A stretch of 64,000 bases of DNA from contig NZ_CANMFC010000001.1 in NCBI RefSeq assembly GCF_947497025.1, positions 652,484 through 716,483 of the forward strand, written 5' to 3'. Shown piece by piece: positions 33,621 through 41,669 of this stretch (the first letter of the stretch is position 1; each line of letters begins with the position of its first letter). Source of the stretch: an uncultured Kushneria sp. (GTDB lineage: Bacteria > Pseudomonadota > Gammaproteobacteria > Pseudomonadales > Halomonadaceae). The position numbers and the translations under genes were made by a program. Under the pieces are notes generated by a model, which did no database searches, was not told the DNA's origin, and worked only from the letters and a program-made list of their open reading frames with translations.

Positions 33621-35801
33621 ATGAGCTATCAGGTACTGGCCCGCAAATGGCGGCCGCGCACATTTCATGAGCTGATAGGGCAGGAGCATGTCAGTCGTGC
33701 GCTGGTCAACGCGCTTGATCAGGGGCGGCTGCATCACGCCTACCTGTTTACCGGCACGCGAGGGGTGGGCAAGACCACGCTGGCACGCATTCTGGCCAAG
33801 TGCCTGAACTGTGAAACCGGCGTGACGTCGCGCCCGTGCGGGCAGTGCCGGACCTGTCAGTACATCGATCAGGGGCGTTTCGTCGACCTGATCGAGGTGG
33901 ACGCTGCCTCGCGAACTCGGGTTGAAGATACCCGTGAGCTGCTTGATAACGTGCAGTACGCGCCGACTCAGGGCCGTTACAAGGTGTACCTCATTGATGA
34001 GGTGCACATGCTGTCGACCCACAGTTTCAATGCGCTGCTCAAGACGCTGGAAGAACCGCCGCCGCACGTGCGTTTTTTGCTGGCCACTACCGACCCGCAA
34101 AAGCTTCCCATTACGGTGCTGTCGCGCTGCTTGCAGTTTGCGCTTAAGCGTATGACCCCCGAGCGGATCGTTGATCACCTGGGACATGTGCTGACTCAGG
34201 AGCAGACGGCCTTCGATACTGCCGCGCTCTGGCTGCTGGGCCGTGCCGCCGATGGTTCCATGCGCGATGCCATGTCGTTGACCGACCAGGCCATCGCCTT
34301 TGGTCACGGAGAAGTGCGCGAGCAGGATGTCATTGCGATGCTCGGTACACTCGATCATCGACAGATTCTGGCGCTGGCTGAATCACTGGCCGGCGGTGAC
34401 GCTGCCGATGTGCTGGCAAGAGTGGCGCAGCTGGCCGAACAGGGCCCTGACTTTGCCGGCGTACTGGATGCCCTGTGTGGCGTCTTTCATCGTCTGGCGA
34501 TTGCGCAGATGGTGCCGGCGGCACTGGATAATGCCCAGGGCGACCGCGAGGCGCTGGTCGCGCTGGCCGCGCACTTCACGCCCGAGGACGTGCAGCTTTA
34601 CTATCAGATTGCGCTGAACGGCCGCGGTGACATGGACAATGCTCCGGAGCAGCGAACGGCGCTGGAGATGACGCTGCTGCGCATGCTGGCCTTCCGCCCG
34701 CAGGGCGCCCCTGCTCCGGATCACAAGCCGCTGCCGATACGCGGTAATGTGTCGCCGACACCCCCTTCGACGGATACCGCCGCGGCCCCGCAGGAGGCCC
34801 CCGCCGATGCTGCGTCTGAACCGGACAGCCCGGAGGCGCAAGCGCTCGAACCCGAGCCTCCGGTGGTGATGACGCTCCCGACCGCGCCGGTTGAAGCGAC
34901 AGGGCCCGAGACCTCTCCGGCTGAATTTCCCGCCTCGGCTTCCGCACCGGCTCCCGCACCGCCCTGGAATGATGATGACGCGGCGGCCTCGCTGGCGGAC
35001 GCTGCAGAAAGTGCTGCCTATGGTGAGGCGCTGCATGAAGAAGTGGGAGAGCGCGCGCCTGCTGATGTCGTACAGCCGGCGGTGACGCCGGATGCCCCGG
35101 CAGTCGCCGATACACGTCAGGCGTTCTCCGATGACGCATCTGACAACGCAGCGTCGTCGCCGGTGCTGGATGAGTCTGCAGCAGATGATGACGAGCAGGA
35201 CGACCCACTTGACGAGTACATGAACGAAGCGGTGGGCGATCATGCTGCCGGCCAGGCTCAGGCACTGGCGGCGATGGTTGAAGGGCTTTCCGATGAACCC
35301 TCCCGCGATGAGCCGCAGGCGCCGAGAGACGATGAAACGTCAGACGCCGAGGCCGGTCACCGTGCCCTGCCGGTCAAGGCAGATCATACGCCGATCGACA
35401 ACGCGGGATGGCTCGATCTCTTTCCCGGACTCGGGCTTTCGGGCATGACCGCCAATCTGGTGGCCAACTGCATTGTGCGCCATGATGATGGCCAGCATCT
35501 CGGGATGTGGTTGCACCACTCCCAGAGCGCCATGAATGCCGAAGTGCATCGGGAGCGTCTTGAAAAGGCCCTGGCCGCCCGCGGTCTGTCGCGCCGGGTC
35601 AGCATTGAGGTGGGGGAGATCGATGAACAGATCGAAACGCCTGCCCGCCGCCGCGCAAGGCTTGAAAAGGCGCGATTGCAGCGTGCCATTGAAGCCTTGC
35701 GTGATGACCCGCATATTCAGTCCCTACAGGAAGTATTCGGTGCCCGTCTGCTGGAGCGCAGCGTGACCTCGTTCGAGCAGGATGATGCTGGCAATAGCTG
35801 A
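33621..35801 (+). CDS. dnaX: DNA polymerase III subunit tau/gamma
   Basis: Clamp-loader ATPase and replisome organiser, 726 residues. Begins MSYQVLARKWRPRTFHELIGQ; Walker A GTRGVGKTTLARI near residue 45, zinc-binding CETGVTSRPCGQCRTC, Walker B VYLIDEVHML, sensor TTDPQKLP, then domain III, a long Ala/Pro/Asp/Glu-rich linker (about 380-580) and the tau C-terminal domains (DNAGWLDLFPGLGLSGMT) that bind DnaB and the polymerase. I see no A-AAA-AAG slippery heptamer in the gene, so gamma production by frameshifting as in E. coli is not evident. The ATG at 33621 matches the family start; its RBS is weak. Confidence 0.95.
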   Translation: MSYQVLARKWRPRTFHELIGQEHVSRALVNALDQGRLHHAYLFTGTRGVGKTTLARILAKCLNCETGVTSRPCGQCRTCQYIDQGRFVDLIEVDAASRTRVEDTRELLDNVQYAPTQGRYKVYLIDEVHMLSTHSFNALLKTLEEPPPHVRFLLATTDPQKLPITVLSRCLQFALKRMTPERIVDHLGHVLTQEQTAFDTAALWLLGRAADGSMRDAMSLTDQAIAFGHGEVREQDVIAMLGTLDHRQILALAESLAGGDAADVLARVAQLAEQGPDFAGVLDALCGVFHRLAIAQMVPAALDNAQGDREALVALAAHFTPEDVQLYYQIALNGRGDMDNAPEQRTALEMTLLRMLAFRPQGAPAPDHKPLPIRGNVSPTPPSTDTAAAPQEAPADAASEPDSPEAQALEPEPPVVMTLPTAPVEATGPETSPAEFPASASAPAPAPPWNDDDAAASLADAAESAAYGEALHEEVGERAPADVVQPAVTPDAPAVADTRQAFSDDASDNAASSPVLDESAADDDEQDDPLDEYMNEAVGDHAAGQAQALAAMVEGLSDEPSRDEPQAPRDDETSDAEAGHRALPVKADHTPIDNAGWLDLFPGLGLSGMTANLVANCIVRHDDGQHLGMWLHHSQSAMNAEVHRERLEKALAARGLSRRVSIEVGEIDEQIETPARRRARLEKARLQRAIEALRDDPHIQSLQEVFGARLLERSVTSFEQDDAGNS

Positions 35802-35821
35802 CCATTGCGATCGACAATGGT
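35801..35821 (+). terminator. Small hairpin between dnaX and ybaB
   Basis: ACCATTG / CAATGGT with a 7-base loop directly at the dnaX stop, followed by TTGATTT. Too weak to be a sure terminator; may attenuate or protect the message ahead of ybaB-recR. Confidence 0.35.
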
Positions 35822-35851
35822 TTGATTTAACGACTCTTGAGGGAAGCAATC

Positions 35852-36178
35852 ATGATGAAGGGTGGCATGGGCAACCTGATGAAGCAGGCTCAGGAAATGC
35901 AGGACAGGATGCAGAAGGTGCAGGAAGAAATTGCTGACACCGAAGTGCATGGCGAATCCGGTGCCGGCATGGTCAAGGTGACCATGAACGGTCGGCATGA
36001 TGTTACCTCGATCGAACTCGATCCGGCCATAATGCAGGAAGAGAAGGAATTTCTGGAAGACCTGCTCGCCGCGGCAGTCAACGACGCCGTGCGCAAGGTG
36101 GAAGTCAACTCGCGCACCAAAATGGAAGAAGCCACTCAGGGGCTCAATCTGCCGCCTGGCTTCAAGATGCCGTTCTAG
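35852..36178 (+). CDS. ybaB: YbaB/EbfC family nucleoid-associated protein
   Basis: 108-residue DNA-binding dimer found between dnaX and recR in many bacteria. Sequence: [44 protein letters not shown] region and the C-terminal LPPGFKMPF, both as in E. coli YbaB. AGGGA lies 8 bases before ATG 35852; the next codon is also ATG. Linked with recR, 14 bases downstream. Confidence 0.96.
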   Translation: MMKGGMGNLMKQAQEMQDRMQKVQEEIADTEVHGESGAGMVKVTMNGRHDVTSIELDPAIMQEEKEFLEDLLAAAVNDAVRKVEVNSRTKMEEATQGLNLPPGFKMPF

Positions 36179-36192
36179 GATACGCGGACTTC

Positions 36193-36807
36193 ATGGCGAC
36201 ATTTTCACCGCTGATTGACCGTTTGCTTGAAACGCTGCGCGTGCTGCCGGGCGTTGGCCCTCGCACGGCGCAGCGCATGGCCTTTCACCTGCTGGAGCGT
36301 GACCGCGAAGGCGGGCGTCGACTGGCACAGGTGCTGGGCGAGGCTCTCGAGAAAGTGGGTTACTGCGAGCAATGCCGTAATCTGACAGAAAGCCGGCTGT
36401 GCAGTATCTGCGAGGATACGCGTCGCGACGATCATGCCCTGTGTGTGGTGGAGTCTCCGGCGGATCTGCTGGCCATCGAGGAGGCCGGCGGCTTTCGAGG
36501 ACGCTACTTTGTGCTGCATGGCCATCTCTCGCCCATCGATGGCGTCGGCCCTGGCGATCTGGGGCTGGACCAGCTGGAAGCGCTGGTACACCAGCAGCAG
36601 ATCGAGGAGCTGATTCTCGCCACCAACCCCACCGTGGAAGGTGAAGCGACCGCGCACTACATTGCCGAGCAGCTTCGAGCGCTGGGCGTACGCTGCTCGC
36701 GTCTGGCCTATGGCGTGCCCATGGGCGGTGAGCTCGAGTATGTCGATGGCGGGACGCTGTCGCGTGCGTTCATGGGGCGTCAGCCCTTTGGCGAGCCGGG
36801 GCAGTAG
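36193..36807 (+). CDS. recR: Recombination mediator RecR
   Basis: Works with RecF/RecO to load RecA on gapped DNA. 204 residues: helix-hairpin-helix [18 protein letters not shown]4 zinc finger [16 protein letters not shown], Toprim domain [15 protein letters not shown] to [20 protein letters not shown], and the C-terminal [17 protein letters not shown]. Complete and standard; last gene of the dnaX-ybaB-recR set, closed by a strong terminator. Confidence 0.97.
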   Translation: MATFSPLIDRLLETLRVLPGVGPRTAQRMAFHLLERDREGGRRLAQVLGEALEKVGYCEQCRNLTESRLCSICEDTRRDDHALCVVESPADLLAIEEAGGFRGRYFVLHGHLSPIDGVGPGDLGLDQLEALVHQQQIEELILATNPTVEGEATAHYIAEQLRALGVRCSRLAYGVPMGGELEYVDGGTLSRAFMGRQPFGEPGQ

Positions 36808-36855
36808 ACCAGTGCCGTGACGGGTGGCCGCTGAAGGCTGAGCGTTACGGATGCG

Positions 36856-36887
36856 ACAGGCCGCCCTGCGGCCTGTTTTATTTTATT
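36856..36887 (+). terminator. Terminator after recR
   Basis: ACAGGCCGC-CCT-GCGGCCTGT followed by TTTATTTTATT. Confidence 0.9.
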
Positions 36888-36926
36888 CCCTGCCGGCTCC
36901 AGAGTCGGCAGGCGGCTGTAGACAAA

Positions 36927-38087
36927 ATGACCATGCCCACTGATGTAACCTGGCACTTTATCGATACCGAAGAGGCGCTCGAGCGCGCCTGCACCGATCT
37001 TGCGACCCGCGAGGTGATCGGGGTAGATACCGAGTTCATGCGCGAAACCACCTTCTATCCGGTGCCTGCACTGATTCAGCTGGGTGATGCCGATGTCGTC
37101 TATCTGATCGACCCCACCGTGGTGGCGCCCACCGAGTCGCTGCGCGCGCTGCTGGGAAACGAAGGGCCGTTAAAGATACTGCACGCCTGCAGTGAAGACA
37201 TGGAGATCTTCACGCTCTGGATCGGTGATGTGCCGTCGCCGCTGGTGGACACCCAGATGGCCCATGCCCTGCTGGGTGCGGAGAATTCCATCAGCTATCA
37301 ACGGCTGGTAGATCACTGGGAACAACAACATGTGCCCAAGGGGGAAACCCGCTCCAACTGGCTGCAGCGTCCGCTGAGTGAAGAGCAGTGTCGCTATGCG
37401 GCGCTGGATGTGGTCTGGCTGTCATCGATCTGGCAGCGCCAGCAGGCACGCCTTCGCGAGCACGACCGCCTTGAATGGCTGCTTGAGGATTGTCATGCAT
37501 TGGTTGAGGCTGCAAGAGGCCCGCGCGATGATGCGCGCTGGTATCTGCGTCATCGCAACGCCTGGCGACTGGAGCCGCGACAGCTGGCGGCCTTTCAGCG
37601 CCTGTGCGTCTGGCGCGAACGTGCCGTGCGCGAGCGCAACCTGCCGCGCAACTGGCTGGCCAGTGATGCCATGCTCATGGAAATGGCGGCGGCGCTGCCG
37701 AGCAATCGCTACGAGCTTTCCCGGGTCGATGGCATCAAGCCCGCCCTGATCAAGCGCGAAGGCGATACGCTTCTGTCACTGATCGAAGAGGCGGTACGAC
37801 TGGAAGCTTCCGATCTGCCCACGACCCTGCCTTCGCCCGTCAGCGATGCGTATAAAAAGCGCATGAAGGCGTTAAAGGCTGCAGTCAATGAGCGTGCTGC
37901 GGCGCTGTCACTGCCTTCGGAGGTCCTCGTAACGCGTCGTGAGCTCGAGCGCTGGATCAGTGCCGATCTTCAACGCACCGATTGGCCTTTCCTGAGCGGC
38001 TGGCGCGGCGATGTTCTTAACGATGCCCTGGTGTCGGCCCTGTCAGGGGATGCTCGTTCCCGCGCTTCGGCCCCTGATGCGCACTGA
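36927..38087 (+). CDS. rnd: Ribonuclease D
   Basis: 3'-5' exoribonuclease that trims tRNA precursors. 386 residues: DEDD exonuclease motifs VIGVDTEFMRETTF (Exo I), LHACSEDMEIFTLW (Exo II) and YAALDVVWL (Exo III), then an HRDC domain (AFQRLCVWRERAVRERNLPRNWLASD). Order rnd-ycgL-ycgN is the same as in pseudomonads. The first ATG gives MTMPTD; both ATGs are possible. Confidence 0.95.
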   Translation: MTMPTDVTWHFIDTEEALERACTDLATREVIGVDTEFMRETTFYPVPALIQLGDADVVYLIDPTVVAPTESLRALLGNEGPLKILHACSEDMEIFTLWIGDVPSPLVDTQMAHALLGAENSISYQRLVDHWEQQHVPKGETRSNWLQRPLSEEQCRYAALDVVWLSSIWQRQQARLREHDRLEWLLEDCHALVEAARGPRDDARWYLRHRNAWRLEPRQLAAFQRLCVWRERAVRERNLPRNWLASDAMLMEMAAALPSNRYELSRVDGIKPALIKREGDTLLSLIEEAVRLEASDLPTTLPSPVSDAYKKRMKALKAAVNERAAALSLPSEVLVTRRELERWISADLQRTDWPFLSGWRGDVLNDALVSALSGDARSRASAPDAH

Positions 38088-38114
38088 AGCGCCTTTGTGT
38101 TTGCGGAGATCCTC

Positions 38115-38423
38115 ATGACCCCGACACCGTTACTGTGTCAGATTTATAAAAGTCCGCGTCAGGAAGAGATGTTTCTGTACGTGGATCGCACGCGTGGACT
38201 GGACGTGGTACCTCAAACTCTGCTGGAAGGCTTTGGCACCCCGCAATCCATCATGATGATGATCATGACGCCGGAGCGAACGCTGGCGCGGGTCAATACT
38301 GCTCGGGTGATCGAGGCGCTGAAGGAGAAGGGGTATTACCTGCAGATGCCACCCGGTGGCGATGCACGAATGCGTGATCAGGCCTTTGACGTTAGCGGCA
38401 GTGCTGATGACCAAGGATCTTGA
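38115..38423 (+). CDS. ycgL: YcgL domain protein
   Basis: 102 residues of the YcgL family, small cytoplasmic proteins of unknown function: LLCQIYKSPRQEEMFLYVDR, VPQTLLEGFGTPQSIMMM and VIEALKEKGYYLQMPP match E. coli YcgL. Start at ATG 38115, with GGAG 6 bases before; the frame extends upstream to a GTG at 38097 without support. Ends just before ycgN. Confidence 0.93.
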   Translation: MTPTPLLCQIYKSPRQEEMFLYVDRTRGLDVVPQTLLEGFGTPQSIMMMIMTPERTLARVNTARVIEALKEKGYYLQMPPGGDARMRDQAFDVSGSADDQGS

Positions 38424-38443
38424 AAGACGTGTCGGGAGACAAC

Positions 38444-38893
38444 ATGCGTGAGCGTTTTTGGGAACGATTTCCGCTGGAAGCGCTGACGCCCGGCGAATGG
38501 GAAGCCATCTGTGATGGTTGCGGTCAGTGCTGCCTGGTTCGGCTCGAGGACGAGGAAAACCAGGAAATCGTGACGCTGTCGGTGGCCTGTCGACTCTTTG
38601 ATACTACCGCCTGTCGCTGCAGTGATTACGAGCATCGATTTGCAAAGGTGCCTGATTGTCTTCAGCTGACACCGGAGCGCGCTCGCGCGTTTCACTGGCT
38701 GCCCGACACCTGCGGCTATCGACGTCTGGCGCAGTCAAAGCCGCTACCTGAATGGCATCCACTGCGCAGTGGTGATCCCGCCGGTGCGCGACGCGCCGGT
38801 GTCAGCATGCATGGCATGGCGGTAAGTGAAGCGACGGTGCCTGAACGGGACTATGAGGATTACATCATTGCCGTGATGCCCTGCCAGTCGTGA
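38444..38893 (+). CDS. ycgN: YcgN/UPF0260 family cysteine-cluster protein
   Basis: 149 residues with the family CDGCGQCCLVRLED cluster near the N-terminus, CRLFD...CRCSDYEHR, PDCLQLT and LPDTCGYRRLA. The cysteine spacing resembles CxxCxxCC metal-binding proteins (YkgJ relatives), so zinc or Fe-S binding is likely; activity unknown. Start ATG 38444 follows GGGAGAC; a TTG at 38420 overlapping ycgL is less likely. Confidence 0.92.
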   Translation: MRERFWERFPLEALTPGEWEAICDGCGQCCLVRLEDEENQEIVTLSVACRLFDTTACRCSDYEHRFAKVPDCLQLTPERARAFHWLPDTCGYRRLAQSKPLPEWHPLRSGDPAGARRAGVSMHGMAVSEATVPERDYEDYIIAVMPCQS

Positions 38894-38926
38894 TGGCGCC
38901 TGGCGGATCACAGATCTGATATCAAT

Positions 38927-38964
38927 AAAAGGGGCGCATTTCGCTTGTGAGGTGCGCCCCTTTT
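38927..38964. terminator. Bidirectional terminator between ycgN and ptrB
   Basis: AAAAGGGGCGCA / TGCGCCCCTTTT, a perfect 12-bp stem with a 14-base loop, T-rich on both exits. Confidence 0.88.
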
Positions 38965-39026
38965 ATGGGTATGGGCAGGACCATTTTCCAGCCCGGGCCA
39001 TCTCGGGATAACTAGCCCCTTTCAGA

Positions 39027-39049
39027 ATCGGCGCCTTTGAGGCGCCGAT
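39027..39049 (-). terminator. Second hairpin after ptrB
   Basis: ATCGGCGCC-TTTGA-GGCGCCGAT, six bases after the ptrB stop; no U-tract, so probably a 3'-protective structure in front of the main terminator. Confidence 0.5.
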
Positions 39050-39054
39050 CGCAG

Positions 39055-41148
39055 TCAGTCGTTTGGCGACACTGTTCCGGCCGTCGGCTCGACCTGTGAG
39101 AGCCCCAGTGCCCACAGTATAAAGGCGTCCTGACGGGCCACATCGCGCCAGGCATGAAAGCGCCCGGAGGCGCCGCCGTGACCGGCGCTCATGTCAGTGC
39201 GCAGCATAACCGGTCCGCGGGCGCTGTCGAGCTCGATCAGGCGGGCATAAAGCTTGGCCGGCTCCCAGTAGGGTACCCGCGAGTCATGCCAACTGCCCTG
39301 GAGGTAGACGGCCGGCCAGGGGGCCGGCACCAGATTATTCAACGGTGAATAACCCTTGATGCGTCGGTGGGCTTCCGGTTCTTCAGGATTGCCCCATTCG
39401 GTATATTCCGCCGTTGTCAGCGGCAGGTCCGGATTCTCCATGGTGCGCAGCACATCGACAAAGGGGACGTCCAGCACCGCCGCGCAGAAGGCGTGAGGGT
39501 CAAGATTCACACTGGCCGCCACCAGCAGCCCGCCGGCACTGGCACCGTAGGCGGCAATGTGGCGTTCTTCGGCAAGGCCGTGCTCGACCAGCACATTGCG
39601 CGCCGCCAGGAAATCCTGAAAGCTGTTTTCCTTGTGCTCCAGCTTGCCGCCCAGATACCAGGGCTCGCCCCGATCCCCGCCGCCGCGGACGTGGGCCACG
39701 GCAAAGGCGCCGCCACGGGCCAGAAGTTCAAGACGCGAGATGGAAAACCAGGGATCAAGTGTCTGACCATAGGCGCCGTAGCCATACAGCAGGGTGGGGA
39801 GCGGCCCGCGGTCGATCAGATCCGCACGTGCGACCACGGATACCGGCACCCGTTCGCCATCAAAGGAGGTGGCCCAGAGCCGGCGACAGGCCAGATGCCC
39901 GGGCTGAATATCACCGTAAACGGGCTGCTGGCGCAGCAGTCGTCGCTCGCCGCTGTCGATATCGAACTCGACCCAGCGTGGTGGGGTCGTAAAGGATTCT
40001 TCGTGCAGGCGAAGATGGCGCGTATCAAAATGAGGCGTATCGGCAAGCCCGAGACTGCAGGGCATTTCCGCAATGGGCAGCCATTCATCGCGGGTCACGT
40101 CATGGTGCTCATTGATCTGCATCAGGCGCAGATGAACCTGAGCGCTGTCATGGTCCCGCTCGGTCAGCACCAGTCCCCATGAGAAGGCATCCACATCCTC
40201 AAGCGTTGTGCCGTCGCGATGTTCGATCATCGGTAGCCACTGCCCAAACGCGTGCTCTTCGGCCCGATCAAGACAAAAGTGCACGGCATTTCTATTGTGA
40301 AGCACATAGAACATGCCCGGGCGATGATCGATGCCATACTCCACGCCGGACTCGCGCGGATGAAAGCATTTTGGCGCGCTTTCCGGGGTGGCCGCGGGAA
40401 CCAGATGGGTTTCACTGGTGTCCTTTGAGGCACTGTGGATGACCAGCCATTCCCGTGAGCGGGTCTTGTCCAGGCCGACCCAGAACTCGACGTCATCTTC
40501 TTCAAAGATGCAGACGGCGTTATCCTGGTCGCGATGACGACGCCAGACCGTGGCCGGGCGCTGAGTCGTGTCGTAACGCGTAAAGAGCAGCGTGGCGTTG
40601 TCTTCGGCCCAGCACAGATCCGGTCCAATGCCGCGCTCAAGGCGAACCGTCTCGCCATCCGGTAGATGGCGCAGATAGAGATCGAAGTACTCGTTGCCCT
40701 GAGTATCCAGTGTCCAGGCCATCCACTGCTCGTCTTCGGACAGGGCAAGATCCCCCAGTTCGAGAAAGCTGTTGTGTCTGGAAAGTTCCTGTAGATCGAT
40801 CAGGCATTCGTGACCGCGGCGCTCGATATCAAGATGATCGAAATCATTCCCGATGGGATGGCGCCAGAAAACCGGATAATCGGCATCAGATGCCGTTTCG
40901 CTCCAGTACACGAAATGATCAAAGGGGGTGGCAAGGCCCGTGACGGCCAGCTCGCGGCGGGCAAGGTGGCTGTCAAACAGGGTTTTGGTGAGTGATTCAA
41001 GCGGTTCAAACCACTGATCACACTCAAGGTTGACGGCTTCGAGAAACTCGGCCACCTCTGGCGCATCACGGTTTTCAAGCCAGTGCCAGTGGGGATCTTC
41101 GACTTTCCTGAAGCGCGCAACCGGCGCGGGGGATGGGTGTTCTTTCAT
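39055..41148 (-). CDS. ptrB: Oligopeptidase B (prolyl oligopeptidase family)
   Basis: Serine peptidase cleaving short peptides after Lys/Arg in the cytoplasm or periplasm. 697 residues: N-terminal HWLENRDAPEV, a seven-bladed propeller (about 80-410), then the alpha/beta hydrolase with GYGAYGQTLDPWFS, the nucleophile GASAGGLL near 535, Asp in SWHDSRVPYWEPAK near 619 and His in AGHGGASGRF near 656. Triad intact; no signal peptide seen. It is divergent from the hypothetical membrane gene, 51 bases away. Confidence 0.95.
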   Translation of the reverse strand: MKEHPSPAPVARFRKVEDPHWHWLENRDAPEVAEFLEAVNLECDQWFEPLESLTKTLFDSHLARRELAVTGLATPFDHFVYWSETASDADYPVFWRHPIGNDFDHLDIERRGHECLIDLQELSRHNSFLELGDLALSEDEQWMAWTLDTQGNEYFDLYLRHLPDGETVRLERGIGPDLCWAEDNATLLFTRYDTTQRPATVWRRHRDQDNAVCIFEEDDVEFWVGLDKTRSREWLVIHSASKDTSETHLVPAATPESAPKCFHPRESGVEYGIDHRPGMFYVLHNRNAVHFCLDRAEEHAFGQWLPMIEHRDGTTLEDVDAFSWGLVLTERDHDSAQVHLRLMQINEHHDVTRDEWLPIAEMPCSLGLADTPHFDTRHLRLHEESFTTPPRWVEFDIDSGERRLLRQQPVYGDIQPGHLACRRLWATSFDGERVPVSVVARADLIDRGPLPTLLYGYGAYGQTLDPWFSISRLELLARGGAFAVAHVRGGGDRGEPWYLGGKLEHKENSFQDFLAARNVLVEHGLAEERHIAAYGASAGGLLVAASVNLDPHAFCAAVLDVPFVDVLRTMENPDLPLTTAEYTEWGNPEEPEAHRRIKGYSPLNNLVPAPWPAVYLQGSWHDSRVPYWEPAKLYARLIELDSARGPVMLRTDMSAGHGGASGRFHAWRDVARQDAFILWALGLSQVEPTAGTVSPND

Positions 41149-41199
41149 AATGTGCAGTGTAACATTGGTCGCTGTATTTAACCCGGAGGTATCAAGGGC

Positions 41200-41664
41200 G
41201 TGCTGATTTCAGACTCGATCCCACTATTGTGGCTATGCTGGTTCGTATTATCCGTTGCGGTGCTGGTCTTCGGCTACTTCGCCATTTCATTTCTGCCGCG
41301 CCTGCCTCGCTGGCTGATCACTGGCGGCGTGGCGGGGCTCCTCTGGATGCCGGCGTTTTTTTCGGTTCCCGGCCCGCAGTCGGAACTTGGATATTCAGGC
41401 TGGGCGCCTTCGCTGGTCGTGACAGCTGTCGGCTTTTTGCAGCATAACGGCGGTCAGATCTTCCTTGGCGGTATCCTGATGGCCATTGGCGCTGTACTGG
41501 GCATGCTGGTGACCTTTTTTATCGGTCGGCGCGGTCGCCATGACAAGGACGACGATGACCGTTCCGGCAGTGCCCGAAAAAGGGGCAACAGTGATGATCG
41601 TGATTCCGCCCGTCGACGTCGTGAAAGTGCGCCAGCACGTCGGGAGCCTTCGCTCGGGAGATAG
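41200..41664 (+). CDS. Hypothetical three-helix membrane protein with charged tail
   Basis: 154 residues, not recognised. Three hydrophobic segments (LLWLCWFVLSVAVLVFGYFAI, WLITGGVAGLLWMPAFF, and IFLGGILMAIGAVLGMLVTFFI) are followed by a 40-residue cytoplasmic tail that is almost purely Arg, Asp, Ser and Lys (GRRGRHDKDDDDR onward). The start is GTG, 10 bases after GGAGG. It ends 5 bases before the VWA-protein gene and probably shares its transcript, so a joint function with it is likely but unproven. Confidence 0.8.
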   Translation: MLISDSIPLLWLCWFVLSVAVLVFGYFAISFLPRLPRWLITGGVAGLLWMPAFFSVPGPQSELGYSGWAPSLVVTAVGFLQHNGGQIFLGGILMAIGAVLGMLVTFFIGRRGRHDKDDDDRSGSARKRGNSDDRDSARRRRESAPARREPSLGR

Positions 41665-41669
41665 GCCCT

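Noticed and set aside
34735..35340. Long antisense frames (229-286 residues) opposite the dnaX linker
   Set aside because: They mirror the Ala/Pro/Asp/Glu-rich linker codons and yield Arg/His-rich shadow peptides.
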